Assembly (NCBI GenBank): GCA_900769475.1
Contig: CAAGGQ010000044.1
Span: 1-12,935, forward strand
Length of the DNA: 12,935 nt
Direction: 5' to 3'
Source: Clostridia bacterium
GTDB taxonomy: Bacteria; Bacillota; Clostridia; Oscillospirales; CAG-272
Of the stretch, positions 6,420 to 12,935 are shown in pieces (position 1 is the first letter of the stretch; every line of letters starts with the position of its first letter). The notes beneath the pieces were generated by a model. That model saw nothing but the letters and a program-made list of their open reading frames with translations. It did not search any database and was not told the origin of the DNA. Made by a program: the position numbers and the translations under genes.

Positions 6420-6493
6420 GTAGGGGCGAACTGCGTTCGCCCGCTTGTAACGATTTGATCTGTGATAGACGGACGCGCAATGCGCGCCCCTAC
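6420..6493. repeat. 74-bp palindromic repeat element with 9-bp terminal inverted repeats
   Basis: GTAGGGGCG (6420-6428) is repeated inverted as CGCCCCTAC (6485-6493). Inside are two hairpins: GGGCGAAC-TGC-GTTCGCCC (6424-6442) and GCGC-AAT-GCGC near the right end. This is the form of the GTAGGGGCG palindromes scattered between genes in many Clostridia (recalled, not searched). It has no coding capacity and lies between the YgjV terminator and the larA-family promoter. Confidence 0.6.
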
Positions 6494-6552
6494 AAAAAGG
6501 TCGGCAGAACTCCTTCGTGGATCCCTTCGCCGCTACCGCTCCTCGGTTCGCT

Positions 6553-6572
6553 GCTCAGGATGACACGAAAAA
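6553..6572 (+). repeat. Dispersed 'TCAGGATGACA' repeat, copy 1
   Basis: GCTCAGGATGACACGAAAAA is identical to 8945-8964. The bases upstream (about 6500-6552) are a degraded 'CCTTCGCTCCGCTCAGGATGACA' unit, a sequence commonly found dispersed in anaerobe genomes (recalled). It lies just upstream of the larA-family promoter. Confidence 0.65.
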
Positions 6573-6613
6573 GTGTTCCCCGGAGCGGACACTGCCTTTG
6601 CTCATTTTTTTTC

Positions 6614-6642
6614 TTGACTTTTCCCCGGGGGAATGATACAAT
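6614..6642 (+). promoter_or_regulatory. Promoter of the LarA/TIM-barrel operon
   Basis: TTGACT (6614-6619, 5/6) and TACAAT (6637-6642, 5/6) are 17 bases apart. AAGGAG follows upstream of the ATG at 6676. No terminator-type leader or riboswitch is visible in the roughly 25-base leader. Confidence 0.75.
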
Positions 6643-6675
6643 AAAGACAGAATCATCAAAAAGGAGATACGCGGT

Positions 6676-7947
6676 ATGAAAACGATTGCATTTCCCTATG
6701 GAAGAGAACATTTGGAGCACACCTTTGGCTCGGAGCTGGTAGCGGTGCTGGAGTCCTCCATCAACGAGTACCGTCCCACGGTCACCCAGGAGGAGCTGGT
6801 GCGAAGCGCCATGGCTTCCCCCGTGGGCTCGCCCCGCCTCTCGGAGCTGGCGCGGGGAAAACAGAAGATCGTGATCATTGCCAGCGATCACACCCGCCCG
6901 GTGCCCAGTCGGTTGATCCTGCCTCCCATGCTGGAGGAGATCCGAAGCACCAACCCCACCGCCGAGATCACCATTCTCATTGCCACGGGCTGTCATCGTG
7001 GAACCACGCGGGAGGAGCTGATCCACAAGTTTGGCGAGGAGATCGTGGAAAAGGAGCGGATCTACATTCACGATTGCGACGAGCGGGATATGCTGGTGAA
7101 TATTGGCAAGCTTCCCTCGGGCGGCGAATGTGAGATCAACCGCCTGGCCTATGAGGCCGATCTTTTGGTGGCTGAGGGCTTTATCGAGCCCCACTTCTTT
7201 GCCGGCTTCTCGGGGGGACGCAAGAGCGTTCTGCCCGGCATCTGCGGCCGCAGTACGGTGCTGGCCAACCATTGCTCCGAGTTCATTGCCCATCCCGCCG
7301 CCCGTACCGGGGTGCTGGAGGGGAATCCTTTGCATCGGGATATGCTTTGGGCGGCCGCCACGGCGGGACTCTGCTATATCGTCAACGTGGTGCTCAACGA
7401 TAAAAAAGAGGTCATCTACGCCACGGCCGGGGATACCGTTGCCGCCCATCGGGCGGGCACCGAGTTCCTCTCGCGCCTGTGCGGCGTTTCTGCCCATCCT
7501 GCCGACATTGCCATTTCCACCAACGGCGGCTATCCCCTGGATCAAAACATTTATCAGTCGGTCAAGGGCATGACGGCGGGAGAGGCTACTGTAAAGAAGG
7601 GCGGCGTCATCATCATGCTTTCCAATTCCAACGATGGAACCGGAGGCGAGGATCTGTACCATCAGCTGGCCGACGAGGCCGACATTCGCGTGTCCATGGA
7701 GCAGATCCTGAGCCGCGGACGGAACCAGACTCTGCCCGACCAATGGGAGGCACAGGTGCTGCTTCGGATCCTTCTGCACGCCCACGTGGTCTACGTTTCC
7801 TCGGTAGAGGATCGGATCATTGAGGATATGCACATGATCCCTGCCCACAGCATCGACGAGGCGTTGACCATTGCCAAGCGACTGTTGAACAAGGAAGACC
7901 CCACCGTGGTTGCCATCCCCGACGGAATCTCGGTGGTGGTACGGTAA
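6676..7947 (+). CDS. LarA-family nickel-pincer hydroxyacid racemase/epimerase
   Basis: A 423-residue protein of the LarA (DUF2088) family. These cytoplasmic enzymes racemise or epimerise 2-hydroxyacids using a nickel-pincer nucleotide tethered to a lysine. Residues match Lactobacillus plantarum LarA (as I recall its numbering) with a constant offset of one: R74 in SDHTRPVP, H107 in GCHR, H173 in EPHFFAGFSGGRK, cofactor lysine K183, nickel ligand H199 in NH, Q294/K297 in DQNIYQSVK, and W357. The enzyme should therefore be active if the cofactor is supplied. The cofactor makers LarB, LarC and LarE are not in the window. Known family substrates include lactate, malate, phenyllactate, 2-hydroxyglutarate and gluconate. 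The co-transcribed TIM-barrel isomerase (38-base gap) suggests a sugar-acid substrate, but lactate cannot be excluded, so no symbol is assigned. The ribosome site is AAAAAGGAGAT. Confidence 0.9.
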   Translation: MKTIAFPYGREHLEHTFGSELVAVLESSINEYRPTVTQEELVRSAMASPVGSPRLSELARGKQKIVIIASDHTRPVPSRLILPPMLEEIRSTNPTAEITILIATGCHRGTTREELIHKFGEEIVEKERIYIHDCDERDMLVNIGKLPSGGECEINRLAYEADLLVAEGFIEPHFFAGFSGGRKSVLPGICGRSTVLANHCSEFIAHPAARTGVLEGNPLHRDMLWAAATAGLCYIVNVVLNDKKEVIYATAGDTVAAHRAGTEFLSRLCGVSAHPADIAISTNGGYPLDQNIYQSVKGMTAGEATVKKGGVIIMLSNSNDGTGGEDLYHQLADEADIRVSMEQILSRGRNQTLPDQWEAQVLLRILLHAHVVYVSSVEDRIIEDMHMIPAHSIDEALTIAKRLLNKEDPTVVAIPDGISVVVR

Positions 7948-7985
7948 GGTCGGGGAATGACGAAAGAAAAAAGAGAGGTACGACG

Positions 7986-8822
7986 ATGTTTCGTGTTGGA
8001 CGTTCTAACTGCGGCGCCCCCTTGACCGAGGAGTTGTTCCGCAGTTATCGGGAGGGCGGGATTCGGTTTATGGAGCTTTCCATGCGAATCGAGGGCTACG
8101 ATGCTCTGGATTATGCTTGGGTGCGGGAGCTATCCCAAGCGCACGGGGTGACCCTTTGGTCCCTGCACTTGCCCTTTGCTCCGTTCCGTATCCTGGATCC
8201 CTCCCGGCCCGACCTGGCCAAGGACACGGTGGCGTATTTTCGGGAGCTGATCCAAAAGGGAGTGGCCATTGGCATTGATAAATTCGTAGTGCACGCCAGC
8301 GGCGAGCCCATTCCCACGGAGGAGCGTTCCCTGCGCATGGCCTGCGCCAAGGAATCCCTGCGTGCCTTGGCCGAGTTTGCCGGGGAGCGCGGCGCGGTGA
8401 TCGCCGTGGAGGATCTCCCACGCACCTGCCTGGGGCGGGACGCCGAGGAGATGCTGGAGTTGCTTGACGCCCACGATGCGCTACGGGTCTGCTTTGATAC
8501 CAATCATCTTCTTACCCAATCTCCGGTGGAATTCATCGAGCAGGTGGGGGAAAAGATCATTACCACCCACGTATCCGACTACGATTTTGTGGACGAGCGT
8601 CACTGGTTGCCCGGCGAGGGACTGGTGGATTGGACGGCGTTGGTGCAGGCGTTGCAAAACGTCAATTACCAAGGCGTTTGGATGTACGAACTGGGGCTCC
8701 GATGCCCCAAGACGCTGGTGCGGGAACGGGATCTGGAGCACGCCGACTTCCTGCGAAACGCCACGGAGATCTTCGAAAATCGCCCCCTGACCCGCCTGGG
8801 ATCGCCCCTGCCAAAGGAATAA
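7986..8822 (+). CDS. TIM-barrel sugar (phosphate) isomerase/epimerase-like protein
   Basis: A 278-residue member of the xylose-isomerase-like/AP-endonuclease-2 TIM-barrel superfamily, clearly different in sequence from the one at 1086-1898. Candidate metal ligands are E142 (VEDLP), D171 and H174 (CFDTNH), H195 (THVSDYD) and E235 (YELG). The loop HWLPGEGLVDW (206-216) is the common 'H-x-x-P-G-x-G-x-(I/V)-D-W' signature. No signal peptide is seen. ATG 7986 follows GAGAGGTA; the 13-base string AAAAAGAGAGGTA before it is identical to that before the gene at 1086. It is downstream of the LarA-family gene in the same operon, suggesting consecutive steps on one sugar or sugar acid (inference). After the stop lies an SD-like AAGGGAGG with no usable start codon. 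Confidence 0.85.
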   Translation: MFRVGRSNCGAPLTEELFRSYREGGIRFMELSMRIEGYDALDYAWVRELSQAHGVTLWSLHLPFAPFRILDPSRPDLAKDTVAYFRELIQKGVAIGIDKFVVHASGEPIPTEERSLRMACAKESLRALAEFAGERGAVIAVEDLPRTCLGRDAEEMLELLDAHDALRVCFDTNHLLTQSPVEFIEQVGEKIITTHVSDYDFVDERHWLPGEGLVDWTALVQALQNVNYQGVWMYELGLRCPKTLVRERDLEHADFLRNATEIFENRPLTRLGSPLPKE

Positions 8823-8900
8823 AAGGGAGGACGATCCACGGAGTGTGACAAATTTTACAACAAGGGTTTGCGAAAAAAGCCTATGATTTCCATGATTTCG

Positions 8901-8919
8901 GTAGGGCGCCGTCCCCTAC
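8901..8919. repeat. Short GTAGGG/CCCTAC palindrome, probable relic of the 6420 element type
   Basis: GTAGGGCGCCGTCCCCTAC has 6-bp inverted ends (8901-8906 and 8914-8919) and resembles the termini of the element at 6420-6493 without its middle. It lies in the 236-base gap after the LarA operon, which holds no gene. Confidence 0.4.
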
Positions 8920-8944
8920 GGGTTGAGAGAAGGCCCTTCGCTCC

Positions 8945-8964
8945 GCTCAGGATGACACGAAAAA
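8945..8964 (+). repeat. Dispersed 'TCAGGATGACA' repeat, copy 2
   Basis: Twenty bases identical to 6553-6572, in the same orientation. It is preceded by CCTTCGCTCC (8935-8944), the better-preserved form of this dispersed unit. Confidence 0.7.
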
Positions 8965-9004
8965 ACGTGTAACGAATTTTGCGCTACCGAAGCATCATAC
9001 AAAA

Positions 9005-9040
9005 CCCCCCGGCGGTGTCCATACAGACACCACCGGGGGG
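9005..9040. terminator. Bidirectional terminator between convergent genes
   Basis: CCCCCCGGCGGTGTC (9005-9019) pairs with GACACCACCGGGGGG (9026-9040), 14 of 15 positions, around a six-base loop. On the minus strand the stem is followed by TTTTGT, a better U tract than on the plus strand, so it mainly serves the SDR gene ending at 9059. Confidence 0.85.
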
Positions 9041-9058
9041 GTTGCTTTCTTCCATAGA

Positions 9059-9859
9059 TCAAGGACGCAGTCCCATGCCGCCTTCCAGGGTCAGGGTCTC
9101 GCCGTTCATATACTTAAAGTCGGGGTTTGCCAGCTGTACGCAAGCACGGCCAATCTCGGTTTCGGGATCGGCATAGTGACCTGCGGGGGGCATTTTTACA
9201 TTGGCCTTAAAGGCGTCGGGATAGGCCTTTTCAAAGTTCTCCAGCTGGGCAGTCCAGGCCAGGGGACATACCACGTTGGTGTTGATGCCGTCCTTAGCCC
9301 ACTCGGTGGCGGCTACGCGGGAAAGTCCGCGGATGCCTTCCTTGGCGGCGGCGTAGGAGCACTGACCGTAGTTGCCAAAGAGCCCTGCGCCCGAGGCAAA
9401 GTTGATGATGCTGCCTTGGGTCTCTTTCAAATAGGGATAGCAAGCTTTCATATAGTAGAAGGTGGCGTACAGACCCGAGTACATGGCCAGGTTGAACTGC
9501 TCGGTGGTGTGATCCTGAATGGTCACGCCGGAGGCAGAGGCCTGGGCGTTGTTGATCAGCACGTCGATGCGACCAAATTCCTTCATGGCAGCCTCGGCCA
9601 CGCCCTTGGCAATGGCTTCGTTGTCGGCTCCCTCGGAAATATCGGCGGCCAGAGCCAGCACGCGAATGCCGTAGAGACGCTCCAGCTCCTCTTTAGCCTT
9701 TTCCAGCTTGGCCACGTTGCGGCCGGTGATTACCAGATTGGCGCCCTCTTTTGCGTAGGCGGTAGCAATTCCGTATCCAATGGATCCGCATCTTCCGTCC
9801 GAAAGCACGGCGTAGCCCGCACCGGTAATGATGGCGGTCTTATTTTTCAAAAAGCTCAT
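9059..9859 (-). CDS. SDR-family NAD(P)-dependent oxidoreductase with insertion in the glycine-rich loop
   Basis: A 266-residue short-chain dehydrogenase/reductase, the usual length for the classical family, acting in the cytoplasm on an unidentified alcohol or ketone. NNA (103-105), S156 (NFASG), Y169 and K173 (YAAAK) are present. Two features are off type. The cofactor loop reads TGAGYAVLSDGRCGSIGYG (12-30), several residues longer than TGxxxGIG and more like the enoyl-reductase arrangement. The tetrad asparagine expected near 'NLxxxF' is G129 (SGLYATF). It ends with the usual 'NGETLTLEGGMGL' strand. AAGGAG and a strong promoter precede the ATG. It is downstream of, and on the same strand as, the AGCS symporter, but has its own promoter. 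Substrate unknown. Confidence 0.88.
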   Translation of the reverse strand: MSFLKNKTAIITGAGYAVLSDGRCGSIGYGIATAYAKEGANLVITGRNVAKLEKAKEELERLYGIRVLALAADISEGADNEAIAKGVAEAAMKEFGRIDVLINNAQASASGVTIQDHTTEQFNLAMYSGLYATFYYMKACYPYLKETQGSIINFASGAGLFGNYGQCSYAAAKEGIRGLSRVAATEWAKDGINTNVVCPLAWTAQLENFEKAYPDAFKANVKMPPAGHYADPETEIGRACVQLANPDFKYMNGETLTLEGGMGLRP

Positions 9860-9894
9860 AGCGTTCTCCTTTTCGTTTGTGGAATGATGGTTTT

Positions 9895-9923
9895 ATTATA
9901 CCACGAAAAGCGGGGTTTGTAAA
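9895..9923 (-). promoter_or_regulatory. Minus-strand promoter of the SDR gene
   Basis: On the minus strand TTTACA (9923-9918, 5/6) and TATAAT (9900-9895, consensus) are 17 bases apart, with an extending TG before the -10. The site lies in the 86-base gap after the symporter stop, so the SDR gene need not depend on the riboswitch transcript. No terminator is visible in that gap, so read-through is possible. Confidence 0.75.
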
Positions 9924-9945
9924 GGCGTTTGTAAAAAATTTCGGC

Positions 9946-11490
9946 TTATTCCTGGTCCGGGGTTGCCTCGGCCTCGGCCTGCAAGGCTTCGTCGTAGGAG
10001 AGCATGGGGGCGATCTCCTTTTTGCCGATCTTGCGATCCACGTAGTTCTTGGTGATCTTCAAAACCAGGGGGAAGAGGGCCAGCACACCAATGAGGTTAG
10101 GGATCATCATCAAGCCGTTGAAGGTATCCGAGAGATCCCAGGCAAGACCGCCTTCCATTACGGCACCCGAAACAATCATGGCAACGAAGATCACTTTATA
10201 TACCTTCACGCCCTTGGCGCCAAAGAGGTATTCCACCGCCTTGGAGCCGTACTGGGACCAGCCCAGCACCGTGGTAAAAGCAAAGAAGAGCATGGCAATG
10301 GCAACGAACCAGGTTCCGGGAGCGCCAAAGAGCTGGCCGAAGGCCTGGGATACCAGGGTATCACCGTTGGCACCCGGTACAGGTGCGCCGGTGGCAAGGT
10401 CGATAAAGCCGGTGGAGAGAACTACCACTGCGGTCATGGTGCAGACCACGAAGGTATCAAAGAAGACCTCAAAGATGCCCCACATACCCTGCTTTACAGG
10501 CTCCTTTACGTTGGAGGAGGAGTGCACCAGAACCGAGGAACCCAAGCCCGCCTCGTTGGAGAAGACGCCGCGCTTAAAGCCCTGGGTCATGGTCTTTTTA
10601 ATGAGCACGCCCAGTCCGCCGCCCAGGAAGGCCGCAGGAGTAAAGGCGAATTTGAAGATGGCAACGAACATATCGCCCACCTTGGAGATATTCACGCCAA
10701 AGATGATCAGAGAACCGATTACGTAGGCGACGGCCATAAAGGGAACCACGATCTCGGCAAACCGCGCAATGCGGCGCAGACCGCCAATAATGATCAAAGC
10801 GCCCACGATGAGAAGCGCCAGGCCCAGAACCAGATGGATGATGTTGATTTCGGTACCGGGAATAAAGCTAGGAGTCACATCGGAGAAGAATGCGGCATCC
10901 ATGTTCAATACGATCTTGTTGATCTGCGCCATGTTACCAATGCCGAAGGAGGCAAGAATGGCAAAGCAGGAAAAGAGCACGGCCAGCACGTTGGCCACAG
11001 GAGAGAGCCATTTTTTACCGTAGCGCTTGCCAAGGCCGTCCCGCAGGTAGTACATGGGACCGCCCGACCACTCACCGTCCTTGTTGCGTCGGCGGTAGTA
11101 GATGCCCAGCAGGTTCTCGGAAAAGTTGGTCATCATGCCAAAGAAGGCGGCAACCCACATCCAGAACACCGCGCCGGGGCCACCGGTCACAATGGCCGCC
11201 GCTACGCCGGCAATGTTGCCGGTACCAACGGTGGCCGCCAGAGCAGCACACAGGGCTTGGAACTGGGAGATTGTCTTTTTGTCGGTGTTGTGTGTGCTGT
11301 TGCTGTCCTTATGAAAGACGCTGGCAATGGTTTTGGTCCACCAGTGCTTCAGATGGGAGATCTGAAAGACCTTGGTTCCCAGGGTCAAAAGGATTCCGGT
11401 GCCAATGAGCAGAATGAGGCCGGGCAGACCCCAAACGGCACTGTTTACTACGTTGTTTACCGATTCCACGGCTTTTAAGAATGCGTTCAT
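9946..11490 (-). CDS. Sodium:alanine/glycine symporter, AGCS family
   Basis: A 514-residue multi-pass membrane protein of the alanine or glycine:cation symporter family (AlsT/AgcS/DagA type), which imports small neutral amino acids with Na+. Signatures are GTGNIAGVAAAI...GGPGAVFWMW (89-112), GGPMYY (143-148) and FKRGVFSNEAGLGSS (305-319). About ten or eleven hydrophobic segments are seen, first at about 20-40, last at about 460-480, with an acidic C-terminal tail. The frame is open upstream to 11724, but that would run through the riboswitch. ATG 11490, eight bases after GGAGGAAA, is the correct start. The tandem glycine riboswitch in the leader makes glycine a likely substrate and regulator. 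Confidence 0.95.
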   Translation of the reverse strand: MNAFLKAVESVNNVVNSAVWGLPGLILLIGTGILLTLGTKVFQISHLKHWWTKTIASVFHKDSNSTHNTDKKTISQFQALCAALAATVGTGNIAGVAAAIVTGGPGAVFWMWVAAFFGMMTNFSENLLGIYYRRRNKDGEWSGGPMYYLRDGLGKRYGKKWLSPVANVLAVLFSCFAILASFGIGNMAQINKIVLNMDAAFFSDVTPSFIPGTEINIIHLVLGLALLIVGALIIIGGLRRIARFAEIVVPFMAVAYVIGSLIIFGVNISKVGDMFVAIFKFAFTPAAFLGGGLGVLIKKTMTQGFKRGVFSNEAGLGSSVLVHSSSNVKEPVKQGMWGIFEVFFDTFVVCTMTAVVVLSTGFIDLATGAPVPGANGDTLVSQAFGQLFGAPGTWFVAIAMLFFAFTTVLGWSQYGSKAVEYLFGAKGVKVYKVIFVAMIVSGAVMEGGLAWDLSDTFNGLMMIPNLIGVLALFPLVLKITKNYVDRKIGKKEIAPMLSYDEALQAEAEATPDQE

Positions 11491-11518
11491 ACTTGTGTTT
11501 CCTCCGGAAAATAGATTT

Positions 11519-11545
11519 GGCGGGTCGCGTAAAGCACGACCCGCC
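11519..11545 (-). promoter_or_regulatory. Strong hairpin between riboswitch and symporter RBS
   Basis: On the minus strand GGCGGGTCGTG-CTTTA-CGCGACCCGCC forms an 11-bp stem with one G-U pair. Seven T's precede the stem (11552-11546) rather than follow it. AAATCTATTTT follows, so it is a poor canonical terminator. It sits between the second aptamer and the GGAGG site and is the best candidate for part of the expression platform. Confidence 0.5.
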
Positions 11546-11576
11546 AAAAAAACACGTTCCGAAAACAGAAGTTTCT

Positions 11577-11736
11577 TCTTTGTCCTTTTGCCTGAGAGTT
11601 TGGCGTGATTTACGCTTGCACCTTCGGCCCCCAATTCAATGGGTGTCTCCAAAGCTCTGTCGGCATGCAGTCCTCGTCCTCGCGGACACCTGAGAGCGTT
11701 ACTCCTTCGGCTGTGGAACCACAATTTCCTGCATGC
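11577..11736 (-). promoter_or_regulatory. Tandem glycine riboswitch
   Basis: Two adjacent aptamers are readable on the minus strand. Aptamer 1 (11736-11663) is closed by GCATGCAG with CTGCATGC and contains CCGAAGGAGTAA (11710-11699) and CTCTCAGG. Aptamer 2 (about 11661-11577) has TTTGGAGAC, CCGAAGGTGCAAGC (11627-11614) and the hallmark ACTCTCAGGCAAAAGGAC (11599-11582), with CTTTG/CAAAG closing its P1. These are the conserved blocks of the Rfam 'glycine' class. The short linker between the aptamers is typical of cooperative tandem forms. The controlled gene is the AGCS symporter. In other Firmicutes glycine riboswitches on symporter genes are reported as OFF switches; the direction here is inference. 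Confidence 0.93.
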
Positions 11737-11763
11737 GTCATACAGAATATTTGATTGTGCCTT

Positions 11764-11792
11764 ATTATACTATAAAAGCTATCAAAAAACAA
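11764..11792 (-). promoter_or_regulatory. Minus-strand promoter of the riboswitch/symporter transcript
   Basis: TATAAT (11769-11764) is consensus; TTGTTT (11792-11787, 3/6) lies 17 bases upstream. A start near 11757 would place aptamer 1 about 20 bases into the RNA. Confidence 0.65.
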
Positions 11793-11903
11793 GGGCTTTT
11801 GTCGTAAAATGTCATTTTTGTAGAAACTTCTAAGAAAAGAGGGCGATTTCATGAAATATTAAGTGATTTTTTATGAGAAGAAAGGCCTTTTTTTCTATAG
11901 GCC

Positions 11904-11932
11904 TTGCATTTGGCATCTAAATGTTATATAAT
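11904..11932 (+). promoter_or_regulatory. Promoter of the oligoendopeptidase gene
   Basis: TTGCAT (11904-11909, 4/6) and TATAAT (11927-11932, consensus) are 17 bases apart, with TATA running into the -10. A 7-bp hairpin AAGGCCT...AGGCCTT (11882-11888/11899-11905) overlaps the -35 and could be an operator or chance. Confidence 0.7.
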
Positions 11933-11966
11933 GAAGCTACAGTAAAAAACGAATGGAGTATTGCTT

Positions 11967-12935
11967 ATGTATAACGAATGGTCATTGGATATTTTGTACC
12001 GTGGGGCCGAGGACCCCGCCTTGGAGACCGATCTTGCCGCACTTGAGGCAACGGTAGCCGAATATAAGACGGTGATCGCCGGTCTGGACGCCGCCGATCC
12101 CGTGGGATCTCTTCGTCGAGCCATCGACGTCAAGGAGCGCATGGGGCTTTTGACCCGTCGCCTGGGAGGCTTCTTCAGCCTTCGTCGCTCTACCAACGCC
12201 ACCGACCCCCTGGGGGCCAAGTACATGACCAAGATCCAGGCGCTTCTGGCCGGCAACGCCAAGGAGCACGTTCTTTTTGAAAAGTTCGTGGGTGGGATCG
12301 AAGACCTGGAGGGCGTAATCGCCCGGGACGAGGTGCTCGCTCAATATACGTTCTATTTCTCGCAAATCAAGCAGTCCCTCTCCCACAACCTGAGCGACGA
12401 GGCCGAGGCTGTGTTTGCCAAGCTGAACATCAGCGGCGGCAAATCGTGGGGGGATCTCTTCTCTTACCTCACCGCCAACGTGGAGGTGGACTACAAGGGG
12501 GGCAAGACCACCCTTTCGGCCATTCGCGGCCTTGCCGAGAGCGACGACGCCGAGGAGCGCCGTACCGCCTACGAGGCAGAGCTGGCCTGCTATGCCAAGA
12601 TCAAGGATTCCATTGCCTTTGCTCTGAACAGCATCAAGGCCCAGGTCAATACCGAGGCTGAGCTCCGCGGCTACGCCAGCCCCTTGGATATGACCCTGGA
12701 GCACTCTCGCATGCAGCGTGCCACCCTGGACGCCATGCTGGAGGCCATGCGGGAATATCTTCCCAAGTTCCACGAGTATCTCCGCCACAAGGCCAAGCTT
12801 CTGGGCTACGAAAAGGGTCTGCCCTGGTACGAGCTCTTTACTCCCATGGGAGAGGCCGGCGCCAAGACCTTTACGGTAGAGGAGGCACATCGCTACCTGG
12901 TGGAGCACTTTGAGAGCTTTGCTCCCGACCTTGCC
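11967..12935 (+). CDS. M3-family oligoendopeptidase F, N-terminal part (truncated by window end)
   Basis: From ATG 11967 the frame is open for 323 codons to the last base, with no stop. The protein begins MYNEWSLDILY and runs through the helical N-terminal domain of PepF/M3 zinc peptidases. It includes the FSLRRSTNATDP region (70-81) and the typical LPWYELFTPMG (285-295) that precedes the catalytic domain in this family. The HEXXH zinc site lies beyond the window. These cytoplasmic enzymes degrade oligopeptides, commonly 7-17 residues. GGAG (11954-11957) precedes the ATG and a good promoter lies at 11904-11932. It is divergent from the riboswitch-controlled symporter. The family has several similar types, so pepF is likely but not assigned. 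Confidence 0.9.
   Translation, partial: MYNEWSLDILYRGAEDPALETDLAALEATVAEYKTVIAGLDAADPVGSLRRAIDVKERMGLLTRRLGGFFSLRRSTNATDPLGAKYMTKIQALLAGNAKEHVLFEKFVGGIEDLEGVIARDEVLAQYTFYFSQIKQSLSHNLSDEAEAVFAKLNISGGKSWGDLFSYLTANVEVDYKGGKTTLSAIRGLAESDDAEERRTAYEAELACYAKIKDSIAFALNSIKAQVNTEAELRGYASPLDMTLEHSRMQRATLDAMLEAMREYLPKFHEYLRHKAKLLGYEKGLPWYELFTPMGEAGAKTFTVEEAHRYLVEHFESFAPDLA

Noticed and set aside
6490..7848. Minus-strand frame opposite the LarA-family gene
   Set aside because: It is antisense to a gene with every catalytic residue preserved and runs through repeats and the promoter.
9877..11478. Plus-strand frame of 533 codons opposite the symporter
   Set aside because: The composition is rich in His, Gly and Gln, typical of antisense to membrane-protein codons. 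The minus-strand AGCS match is unambiguous.
11491..11724. N-terminal extension of the symporter
   Set aside because: The region is the glycine riboswitch, and the ATG at 11490 has GGAGGAAA before it.
1..12935. CRISPR array or defence island
   Set aside because: No regularly spaced repeats and no cas, restriction or toxin-antitoxin proteins are visible; the only repeats are isolated palindromes and one 20-base pair.

Overview
The window looks like chromosome from an anaerobic member of the Bacillota, probably a gut-type Clostridia. This is inferred from sigma-A-like promoters with near-consensus TATAAT boxes, AAGGAG-type ribosome binding sites, a tandem glycine riboswitch in front of an AGCS symporter, a Firmicutes-type M3 oligoendopeptidase, and codon use rich in GCC/GAG/CTG. 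No marker gene fixes the lineage. Coding GC is high, except for an AT-rich gene tail at the far left edge.

Layout. 1-57 is the last 18 codons of an unidentified gene, followed by a terminator and a palindrome-rich intergenic element (153-287). 372-3358 is a three-gene forward operon: a PHP-domain metal-dependent phosphoesterase, a TIM-barrel sugar isomerase/epimerase-like protein and a leaderless (cytoplasmic) right-handed beta-helix protein of the GH28/pectate-lyase-3 type. A long bidirectional terminator (3370-3405) separates it from a divergent amino-sugar pair: a NagB-like GlcN6P deaminase/isomerase (minus) and NagA (plus), fired from back-to-back extended -10 promoters around an AT palindrome. 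A YgjV-family membrane protein follows with its own promoter and terminator.

6420-8964 holds a second small operon, a LarA-family nickel-pincer racemase/epimerase plus another TIM-barrel isomerase-like protein. It is bracketed on both sides by members of what look like the same two dispersed repeat types. After a second convergent terminator (9005-9040) come, on the minus strand, an SDR oxidoreductase with an unusual nucleotide-binding loop and a sodium:alanine/glycine symporter under a tandem glycine riboswitch. The window ends inside an M3-family oligoendopeptidase F gene (plus strand, truncated by the window edge).

How the genes fit together. Much of the window looks like intracellular handling of unusual sugars or sugar acids: a phosphoesterase with isomerase and beta-helix protein, GlcNAc-6-P deacetylation and deamination, and hydroxyacid racemisation with isomerase. 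The right-hand end is amino-acid and peptide economy (glycine-sensing symporter, peptidase). No CRISPR array, rRNA, tRNA, transposase, phage or dedicated defence gene was seen. The most plausible under-described units are the PHP/TIM-barrel/beta-helix operon and the LarA/TIM-barrel operon. Their substrates cannot be read from sequence alone.
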